Positions 44,023 through 53,500 of a stretch of 64,000 bases of DNA are shown in pieces (position 1 is the first letter of the stretch; every line of letters begins with the position of its first letter). Under the pieces are notes generated by a model, which searched no databases, was not told the DNA's origin, and saw nothing but the letters and a program-made list of their open reading frames with translations. Source of the stretch: Aphanothece cf. minutissima CCALA 015 (GTDB lineage: Bacteria > Cyanobacteriota > Cyanobacteriia > PCC-6307 > Cyanobiaceae); assembly GCA_003003925.1 (NCBI GenBank), contig PVWP01000007.1, forward strand, positions 1 through 64,000. The letters are read 5' to 3'. A program made the position numbers and the translations under genes.

Positions 44023-47000
44023 ATGACGACCTCTGGAAATCACGTCATCTTCATCCATCCGGATGGTGCAAGTCCATCGCACTTCGGATTTGCCCGCTTC
44101 ATCGATCATGGTCCCGATGGTCGTCTGAACTGGGACAGGATGGAGGCCGCAGGTGTCTATCTCGGACACATGGAGGATCAGCTGGGCGGCACCTCCAATG
44201 GCGGTGCCGTCACCCATGCAACGGGCGCCAAGGTTTATGCCGAGTCCTTCGGTTACGAGCAGGGGAATCTGCCGATCACCTCGCTGGACGGCAGCACCAA
44301 CACGATCGTTGAGGCGGCCATCCAGGCTGGCAAGGTGACGGCACTGGTGCAGTCCGGAGCGATCTTCGAGCCTGGAACGGCCGCTTTTGTCGCCAAGACC
44401 GAGGAAATCGTCAACCCCGATGGATCGCGCGTCGTTCCCAGAGCCCAGGCGGCCGAGATCGCCCGGCAGGTCATCGAGTCGGGCGTCAACTTCATCTTTG
44501 GTGGCGGTGAGCTCAATCTGCTGCCGGTCGGTGCTGCCGGATTCCATGGCACGGCCGCCCAGTACGACGCCCTGAGCACCAGCTCAAGCGTCCGGCCGAG
44601 CCAGAACCTGATCGAGCTGGCCCAGAGCCTTGGCTACACCATTGTCTACACCAGGGACCAGCTGAACAGCCTCATCAATGGCGCCGTTCTGCCCCAGAAG
44701 GTTCTCGGCGTCTTTGCTCCCGTCCATACGTTCAACGATCGCGCCGAAGAGCAGCTGGCGGCCGCGGGTCTGCCGTTCTATTCCCCCACGGCTCCGGCCA
44801 TTGCCGACATGCTGGCGGCAGCGCAGCGTCTCATGGAGGCGCACCCCAACTTTGACAAGGGGTCGATCGCGATCGTGGAAGAAGAAGGCACCGATAACTT
44901 CGGCAACAACAACAACGCGGCCGGCACCCTCGAGGCCCTGCGGCGCGCCGATGCGGCCATTGGTGTCGCCCTCGATTTCGTTGAACGCCATTCCAACACC
45001 CTGGTGATCACGGCGGCTGACAGCGATGCCGGCGGCCTGCAGGTGCGTGATCCTCTGGCCGCTGATCGGCCGGTGGGCACCATCACCAACAACCCGATCG
45101 ACGGCACGTCGGGACGCAATCTGCCGACCGACGGCGTCACGGGCGTCGGCAGCCTGCCGTTCCTGTCGGCTCCTGATCAGAACGGCGATCGATTCAGCCT
45201 GAGCATCGCCTGGGCGGGCCTGCCCGATTTCAGTGGTTCGATCGTCTCCAAGGCCCACGGCCTCAATGCCGAGCGGCTGCCTGCCACCTTGGACAACACG
45301 AAGATCTACGAATTGATGTATGAGACTCTGTTTGACACAGAGATCGCGTCGCGCCTCCCGGATCAGGTCAAGACGGCTCCGGCGGCGACTCAGAACACGG
45401 GCAATGTGATCTTCATCCATCCCGATGGCTCGACACCTTCGAGCTTCATGGCCCTGCGGAACATCGACAAGGGCCCGGATGGTCGCCTGAACTGGGACCG
45501 GATGACCCGGGCCGGTGTCTACCTCGGCCACATGGAGAACCAGCTGACCGGCACCTCCAACGCCGGCGCCGTCACCCATGCCACGGGGACCAAGGTGTTC
45601 AATGAATCCTTCGGCCTCGAGGAAGACAACACCCCGATCCGCTCGGCTTCCGGCAAGCTGGGCTACACCATCCTCGAAGAGGCCATTGAAGCAGGGAAGG
45701 CCACGGCCCTGATTCAGTCGGGCCATATCGGCGAGCCGGGCACGGCAGCCTTTGCCGCCGCCACCACCAACCGGGATGGCAACGCCATTCGTGCCCGCGA
45801 CAAGACCGCGGAGATTGCCGAGCAGGTGATCCGCTCGGGAACCCAGGTGATCCTGGCCGGTGGGGAGGTCTACCTGCTGCCGAAGGGGACGCTCGGCTTC
45901 CACGTCACCGCCGAGATCGACGCCCAGTTCGCGGACGCCGAAGACCGCCCGACCCGGAACCTGATCGAACTGGCCCAGTCGCTCGGGTACCAGGTGGTCT
46001 ACACCAAGGATCAACTGGTCGAGGCGGCCCGGACGGCAACACCGGCCACGAAGCTGCTCGGCATCTTTGCCGCCAACCACACCTTTGACGATCGCCGCGA
46101 AGAGAGCCTTGGCCTGAACACGGACACTCCCCTGCCCCTGTATGTGTCCACGGCTCCAACCGTCGCCGAGATGCTGGCAGCCACCCTGGAGATCGTCGGC
46201 AAGAGCGACGACGGCTTCTTCGTGGTGGTGGAGGAGGAGGGGACCGACAACTTCGCCAACAACAACAACGCCATCGGCACGATCGAGGCGACCCGACGGG
46301 CGGACGCGGCCATCGGCGTGGCCATGAACTATGTCGATCAGAAGGATCCCAACACCCTGGTGATCACCGCTGCCGACAGCGATGCAGGCGGCATGCAGGT
46401 GTTCCAGTTCGCGCCGTACACCCGGCCGACGGGCAACGTCGATGCCTCCAACCCCAACCTCGCCGACACCCAGCCCGAGGTGCCGTTCATCAACGTGAAC
46501 CGCACCACCACCAACACCTCCAGGGCCTTTCTCGATGGCCCGGAGGGAAGCACCGCCACCCCGGGCCAGCCCTGGACCGCCTTCGGGTCGGAGAACAGCG
46601 TCGATGGCCCCATGGGCAACTTCGGGATCGCGTGGGCCGGGACGCCGGACTTCCCCGGCAGCATCGTCACCAAGACCTACGGCATGAACGCCGATCTGCT
46701 GCCCTCCACGGTCGACAACACGGGCATCTACGGCCTGATGTACACCACCCTGTTCGGCATCGATCCCCAGGTCCTGGCCCAGCGCGGTGAGGTGCTGGTG
46801 GGCACCGAGGGCAACGACACCACCCTGCCGGGTCAGTCCACGGTTCCCGGCTTCGATGGCCGGGTCAGCACCGTGTTCACCGGCGCCGGTAACGACGAGG
46901 TGGATGTGGCGATCGCGGGCGGCTTCGACAACCGGATCTTCACCGGATCCGGGGCCGATGTGGTGTACGCCGGCAGCCGCGATGTGATCACCGGCGGCAG

Positions 47001-47412
47001 CGGCAGCGACGAGATCTGGGCGATCGACGGTGGCCAGAACCGCCTCAGCGGCATGGCCGGCGACGACGAATTCATCATCGGCAGCAGCGGCAACCGGGCC
47101 CTGGGCGGTGAGGGCAACGACGTCTTCACCATCCTCGCTGGGGCCGGCACCAACCATCTCAACGGTGGCGCCGGTGCCGACCAGTTCTGGCTGGTGAGCG
47201 AGCCGGGGGACCGGCCCGCGGCCAAGCAGTACGTGATGGACTTCACCGCCGGTGTGGACACGGTGGGCCTGCGCGGTGTGGCCTTCGCCGACCTCGGCTT
47301 CTCCCAGGTGGGCGCCGACACCCTGCTGCGTGTGTCGGGGGTGGCCGTTGGCCATTTCACGAACATCAGCGCCTCCGCGCTCAACAACCAGGCCAATTTC
47401 GCCCTGGTCTGA
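44023..47412 (+). CDS. Secreted alkaline phosphatase with two tandem catalytic domains
   Basis: A 1129-residue protein. Two complete, similar phosphatase domains (about 6-445 and 460-920) are followed by RTX-like repeats and a C-terminal tail ending NNQANFALV. Each has VIFIHPDG (metal Asp, D14 in copy 1), a GTSNxGAVTHATGxK nucleophile segment (S58 in copy 1), EEEGTDNFxNNNN and LVITAADSDAGG. Compared with E. coli PhoA, the zinc His of DKQDH and of TADH are replaced by Asn and Ser, so this is an atypical family, though the fold pattern is PhoA-like. The later KAHGLNA of copy 1 is KTYGMNA in copy 2. There is no signal peptide; type I export is inferred. It probably releases phosphate from phosphomonoesters outside the cell. 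Confidence 0.82.
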   Translation: MTTSGNHVIFIHPDGASPSHFGFARFIDHGPDGRLNWDRMEAAGVYLGHMEDQLGGTSNGGAVTHATGAKVYAESFGYEQGNLPITSLDGSTNTIVEAAIQAGKVTALVQSGAIFEPGTAAFVAKTEEIVNPDGSRVVPRAQAAEIARQVIESGVNFIFGGGELNLLPVGAAGFHGTAAQYDALSTSSSVRPSQNLIELAQSLGYTIVYTRDQLNSLINGAVLPQKVLGVFAPVHTFNDRAEEQLAAAGLPFYSPTAPAIADMLAAAQRLMEAHPNFDKGSIAIVEEEGTDNFGNNNNAAGTLEALRRADAAIGVALDFVERHSNTLVITAADSDAGGLQVRDPLAADRPVGTITNNPIDGTSGRNLPTDGVTGVGSLPFLSAPDQNGDRFSLSIAWAGLPDFSGSIVSKAHGLNAERLPATLDNTKIYELMYETLFDTEIASRLPDQVKTAPAATQNTGNVIFIHPDGSTPSSFMALRNIDKGPDGRLNWDRMTRAGVYLGHMENQLTGTSNAGAVTHATGTKVFNESFGLEEDNTPIRSASGKLGYTILEEAIEAGKATALIQSGHIGEPGTAAFAAATTNRDGNAIRARDKTAEIAEQVIRSGTQVILAGGEVYLLPKGTLGFHVTAEIDAQFADAEDRPTRNLIELAQSLGYQVVYTKDQLVEAARTATPATKLLGIFAANHTFDDRREESLGLNTDTPLPLYVSTAPTVAEMLAATLEIVGKSDDGFFVVVEEEGTDNFANNNNAIGTIEATRRADAAIGVAMNYVDQKDPNTLVITAADSDAGGMQVFQFAPYTRPTGNVDASNPNLADTQPEVPFINVNRTTTNTSRAFLDGPEGSTATPGQPWTAFGSENSVDGPMGNFGIAWAGTPDFPGSIVTKTYGMNADLLPSTVDNTGIYGLMYTTLFGIDPQVLAQRGEVLVGTEGNDTTLPGQSTVPGFDGRVSTVFTGAGNDEVDVAIAGGFDNRIFTGSGADVVYAGSRDVITGGSGSDEIWAIDGGQNRLSGMAGDDEFIIGSSGNRALGGEGNDVFTILAGAGTNHLNGGAGADQFWLVSEPGDRPAAKQYVMDFTAGVDTVGLRGVAFADLGFSQVGADTLLRVSGVAVGHFTNISASALNNQANFALV

Positions 47413-47424
47413 GCACGTTCTGGG

Positions 47425-47452
47425 GGCCCATTCCCCTTTCCGGGGATGGGCC
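47425..47452 (+). terminator. Hairpin after the alkaline phosphatase gene
   Basis: GGCCCATTCCCC and GGGGATGGGCC pair with a single bulged T and a five-base loop, 12 bases after the stop. There is no T-run, so it may be an attenuating or mRNA-protecting hairpin rather than an efficient terminator. Confidence 0.45.
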
Positions 47453-47523
47453 TCCACCAGTCCCTGGGGTTTCCCCGGGATCCCTCGCGTCTTCGTCGTC
47501 CTCCCTCGCCCACCACCCGGACC

Positions 47524-50500
47524 ATGCCAGCCCTCTTCACAGGCCTGTACAGCCAGAGCTTCGATGCCCTGGCCGCCTCCGGATCCGGGATCGCCTGGGC
47601 GAACGACGTGACGCTGCCGGGGTGGCACCTGTTCCGCCAGCCGGCGGCCGCCCCCGTCGTCCTGGCCACCTACAACGCCGACAGCGGCACCGCCAATGCC
47701 GGCGCCGTCGTGAGCTACGGGGCGACGGGCAGCAGCGACCGCGCCCTGGGGGGCCTCGGTTCGGGCGGTGCCTTCTTCGGCTCCCCCGCCAGCGGGTCGG
47801 TGGCCGGCTGGTTCGCCCTGGCCCTCAGCAACACCACCGGGGCGGCGATCGCCAGCCTCGACCTCGCCTTCAACGGTGAGCAGTGGCGCAACGGCGGCAA
47901 CACCAGTGCCCACACGATGGAATTGCAGTGGGGTGTGGGCCCCAGCTTCGAGCAGGTGGGCCTCTGGACCACGCCGGGCGGCCCGTTCAACTGGAGCTCG
48001 CCGGTGACCGGCAGCACGGCCGGTGCCGTCGATGGCAACAGCGCCGGCCGGGTGGCTGGCGTGGGCGGCAACCTCGACCTTTCGGCCAGCCCCTGGGCGG
48101 CCGGGGCCACCCTCTGGCTGCGCTGGGCGGAGATCAACGATCCCGGCAACGACCATGGCCTGGCCATCGACGATCTGAGCCTGTCGGTGGCGACGCCACC
48201 GGCGCTGCCCGAGGTCGCGATCCAGGCCATCGACGCGGTGGCGAGCGAAGCCGGCGATGGTGCCAGCCTGCGCATCAGCCGCACCGGCTCCACCCTGGCG
48301 GCCCTGGCGGTGCCGATCAGCCTGGCTGCGGGCCCCGGGTTGGCCGAGGCCGGTGATCTCACCAGCCCCCTGCCGGCCTCGGTGCTGATCCCCGCCGGGG
48401 CCAGCAGCGTCGATCTGGCAATTGCGGTGCTTGATGACGCCCTCGAGGAAGGCACCGAGACCCTGCGCATCGAGCTGGCCGCACCGGCCGGCCACACGGT
48501 TGCCGCTGGGGCGGGCAGCGCCACCATCACCATCGCCGACAACGACCGCATCAGCCGGATCTCGGCGGTGCAGGGCGACGGCAGCACCAGCCCCCTGGTG
48601 GCCCAGAGCGTGACCCTGCGCGCCGTGGTGGTGGGCGATTTCCAGGCCACCGGCGAACTGGGCGGCTTCTTCCTGCAGGAGGAGACCGCCGACTGGGACA
48701 GCAGCGCCCTGACGTCGGAGGGGCTCTATGTGGCCTACCCCCTGACGGGCGCCAACGTTGATGTGGTGATCGGCGACCGGGTGCGGCTCACCGGCACGGT
48801 GGCCGAGCGCTTCGGGCAGACGGCGATCACGGCTGTCAGTGCCCTGACGGTGGAGGGGCAGGGCCGCCTGGGCGACACCCAACGGGTCGACATTCCCGAC
48901 CTGCTGGCCCAGCGCAGCAGCCCCCTTGATCTGGAGCCCTTCGAGGGCATGTGGGTGCGCTTCCCGGAAACCCTCAGCGTCAACGGCCTGTTCGGCCAGT
49001 TCCGCTTCGGGGAGGTGGAGCTCAGCGCCGGCGGCCTGCCGCTGCAGCCCACCAACGTGATGGAGCCGGGGGCGGCGGCCTTCGCCGCCGAGCAGGCCAC
49101 GGCCCTCCGTGAGCTGGTGCTCGACGACGGCAGCAACAGCGCCTACCGGCCCGCGGCGGCGGCCACACCCGCAGCGCCGGTGCGCGACCAGCTGCTGCGC
49201 CGCGGCGACACCATCACCGACGTGGAAGGGGTGCTGGGGTTTGACTTCGGCAAGTACCGGCTCCAGCCCACGGCGCCGCTCAGCTTCGAGAGCGGCAACC
49301 CCCGCCCCGCGGCACCGGCGCCGGCCGGGGCCGGCCATCTGCGGCTGGCCAGCTTCAACGTGCTGAACACCTTCACCACCCTCAACGCCGGCGGCGCCCT
49401 CACGGACACCGGACTGGCCCCCCGCGGGGCCAACACCGCCGAGGAGCTCGAGCGCCAGCTCACCAAGCTCACCGCCGCCCTGCTCGGCCTGCAGGCCGAT
49501 GTGATCGGGCTGATGGAGCTGGAGAACGATGCCGATGACGCCACCCTGGCCGCGATCGTGGAGCGGCTCAATGCCGCCCAGCCCAGCGGTTCGGGGCGCC
49601 TCTACAGCTTCGTGCCCACGGGCCTGATCGGCAGCGACGCCATCAAGGTGGGGCTGATCTACGACAGCCGGGCGGTGGAGCCCACCGGTCTGGCCCGGGT
49701 GCTCGACGGCGCCGGCTTCACCGACCCCCTCGCCACCGGCAGCCCGCTCAACCGCCCGGCCCTGGCCCAGGGCTTCCGGGAACTGGCCAGCGGCGAGGTG
49801 CTGAACGTGGCCGTCAACCATCTCAAATCCAAGGGCAGCGGCGGGGCCACCGGCCCTGATCTGGACCAGCGGGATGGCCAGTCGGCCTTCAACGCCACCC
49901 GCACCGCGGCGGCCAGCGAACTGGTGCGCTGGATCGGCACCGACCCCACCGGCAACGGCGACGGCGACTGGGTGGTGCTGGGCGACATCAATGCCTACGC
50001 CAAGGAGGACCCGATCCGGGTGCTGGAGGCGGCGGGCTTCCGCAACGCCCTGCCCACCTTCACGGCCGAGCCCCCCTCCAGCTACGCCTTCTTCAACCCG
50101 GTCGACATGAGCGGGGCCCTCGATCACATGCTGATCTCTCCCTCGCTGGTGAGCCAGGCGGTGGCCGCGAGCGACTGGAGCATCAACGCCGCCGAGGGCG
50201 CCTTCCGCGACTACAACCTCGACACCAACAGCAACGGCAATGCGGCGGCCCGTGACTTCTTCGCGCCGGATCCCTACCGCACCTCCGACCACGACCCCCT
50301 GCTGCTGGACCTGGATCTGGGCCGCGCCCTGCCCGCCGGACTCGCCTTCTCCCACGGCGTCGCCTCCGGCGACCCCTATGCCGATTCGGTGATCCTCTGG
50401 ACCCGGATCACACCGCCCGCCGGTTTCGCCGGTCTGGTGGACGTGCAGTGGGAGGTGTCCCGCAGCGCCGGCTTCGAGGCCGGCTCGATCGTTGACAGCG

Positions 50501-53500
50501 GTGTGTTCACCACCAGCGTCGCCCGCGACTGGACGGTGAAGGTGGAGGCCGACGGCCTCAGTGCCGACACCGTCTACCACTACCGCTTCCGTGCCGGTGC
50601 GGCGCAGTCGATGGTGGGGCAGACCAAGACCCTGCCGGTGGGCAGCGGCCCGGTGCGGCTGGCCGTGTTCTCCTGCGCCAACTTCACCGCCGCCGAGGAA
50701 TTCCTCGCCTATGGCCGGGCCGCCGCCGTCCATGCGGTGAACCCCTACGACGCCCTGGTGCATGTGGGCGATTACATCTACGAGTACGGCCCCGGTGGCT
50801 TCGGTGAGGCGGAAGATGCCGCCGGCGACCGTGGCTTCCTGCCCAACCGCGAGATCGTCAGCCTCGATGACTACCGGCTCCGCTATGCCCAGTACCACAC
50901 CGATGTCAATCTCCAGGCGCTGCGGGCCGCGGCGCCGCTGATCGCCATCTGGGACGACCACGAGACCGCCAACGACAGCTGGGCCGGGGGCGCCCAGAAC
51001 CACCAGAGCGCCACCGAGGGCGACTGGATCACCCGGCGCGACGCCGCCCTGAAGGCGTACCACGAGTGGCTGCCGATCCGGGAACCGGGCCTGCGGCAGA
51101 GCGGGGATGGTGCCAACGCCCTCACACCACTCACCCAGGGGTACCGCTCCTTCGATTTCGGCGACGTGCTGGCGCTGCACATCCTCGAAACCCGTCTCAC
51201 CGCCCGCGATGAGCAGCTGGAGTACCCCGTTGCCGCCGCCGTGCAGGCCCGCATCGGCGCGATCCTCGCCGACCCGGCCCTGGTGGCGGCCTATGCAAGC
51301 CAGCTGGGGCTCACCCCGCCGGCCTCCCCCGCGGCGGTACCGGGTTTTGCGGCTGCGCTGGCTCCCCGGGTCACCCAGGAACTGGTGCTGGCCACCGTCC
51401 AGCAGGCCTGGGGCGATCCCGGCCGTGATCTGCTCGGCGACAGCCAGATGGCCTGGCTGCAGCAACGGATGGCGGGCTCTTCCGCCGCCTGGCAGGTGCT
51501 CGGCCAGCAGGTGCTGATGCAGTCGATGGCGGTGCCGGCGGAGCTGCTGCTGGATGCCGGCAACCCGGCCCTGCTCGACAGGTACGCCGCCCCCCTGCAG
51601 AAGCTCGCCACCGGGACCCCCTTCAACCAGCTCTCCCCGGCGGAGCAAGCCCTGTTCGCCGAGGCCGGCAAGATCCCCTACAACCTCGACGCCTGGGATG
51701 GCTACGGGGTGGAGCGGGAAACGATCCTGCAGAGCGCCCTGGCCCTGGGCAAGCGGCTGATCAGCCTGGCCGGCGACACCCACAACGCCTGGGCCGGCGT
51801 GCTCGACACGATGACGGCGGGCACCCGCCCCGCCGGCAGCCTGGCCGGCCTGGAGTTCGCCACCCCCGGGGTCACCTCGCCGGGGCTGGAAAAGTATCTC
51901 CCCGGCGCCGATGCCTACATCCGGGCGAACTACCCCGCCGTCGATGGTCTCGACGGTCTGTTCATGGGCTACATCAACGGACTGGCCTACGCCGATGTGA
52001 ACCGGCGCGGCTTCCTCGACCTCACTGTCACCACTGACAAGGTCGACGGTGCCTTCCACCTGCTCTCCGGCACCGACCCGATCACCAACCAGCCGGCCTG
52101 GGCCATCGAGACGGTGACCGGTTCGGCTGATCTCAGCCTGACGCTGGCGCCCGAACGGGGCGGCCCGATCCTCTGGCAGGCCGGCTGGAAGGAACTCGAT
52201 CTGGTGTTCGGCGCCGCGGTGGACAGCAGCGACAACGTCCTGCTGCTCGATCCGGCCGCCTACGGGGCCGTCCCCGAGCAGGGCATCCAGCTCGCCAATG
52301 TGACGGTGATCGGCTCCGAGGCGGCGGACACCGTCTACGTGGGTGTGGGCTCCCGCATCGAGGGCCGCGGCGGCAGCGACCAGTTCTTCAACACTGAAAG
52401 CCTGGGCGGCAACGTCCTGGTGGGCGGCGGCGGCGGCGACCAGTTCTTCCTGGGCCAGGCCAGGGATGTGGTCATCGGCGGCCGCCTGATCGACCCTGCC
52501 GTCACGCCCGGGCTGGCGCCCGCCACGGCCCTGGCGGACCGCGAGGCCGATCAGTTCCTGATCGACAGCTCCGCCGCCGTGGCGACGGCCCCGCCCCTGC
52601 GGATCAACGACTTCGAAGTGGGCAGGGACACGGCCTTCCTCGATGGCCAGCAGCTCCAGGGCAGCTGGGCCCAGATCCGGCAGGCCCTGGCCGCGGCCGG
52701 GGTCCAGGCCAATGCGGCGCCGGACCTGGCCACGCCCTCGACCCCTCCGGGCCTCACCTTGATTCCCGGTGTCCAGGTGCTGCAGAACCTCGACGCCCTC
52801 GGCCTCGATGCCGATGGCGACAGCCTGCAGCTGGTGGTCCTCGAGGGCCCCGACTGGATCCGAGCGGACGGCACGACCCTCAGCCTTACGGCCCCCGCCG
52901 GCTTCGGCCCCGCCGACCTGGCCAGCCTCAACCTGCGGCTGGGCTTCTTCGATGGAACGGCGATCACGTCCTTCTCGCCGGCGCTGACGATCGGTGCGGT
53001 GCCCCCGTCCGATCCGGGCAACCCGGTCGTGGTGGTCATCACGCTCGCAGGGGATGCGAGAGCCATCCCCGTGACCATCACCGGCGGGACCGTCCAGGCC
53101 GATCGGCCCTTCCAGGTGGTTCCAACCAGCTCCCTGGTCGATCCCCAGGATCCGAGCCATGCCGCGTTGATCACCGGCCCTGGTGTCGTTCTCGGTGAGA
53201 GCTCCGTGGAGGTCGGCATCGACCTGGACCCGGGGCTGGAGCGGGCAACGGTCAGCTTCGATCTCGCCGCCCTGACGGTCGGGGCCCCCTTCGCCGACAC
53301 CCCCTCCAGCCGCTGGGTCGCCGTCTCCACCGACGCCGCCTCCGGCGTGACCACACCGCTGACTTACGACCCGCGCCAGGGCGGCGGTGCCCGTTTCTAT
53401 GACCTGGACGCCGATGGTTCCGCCGAGTTCCTGCACCTCTCCCTGGGCGATGGCGGCCCCGGCGATCAGGGACCGGCGGCGGACGGTGAGATCCTGCAGT

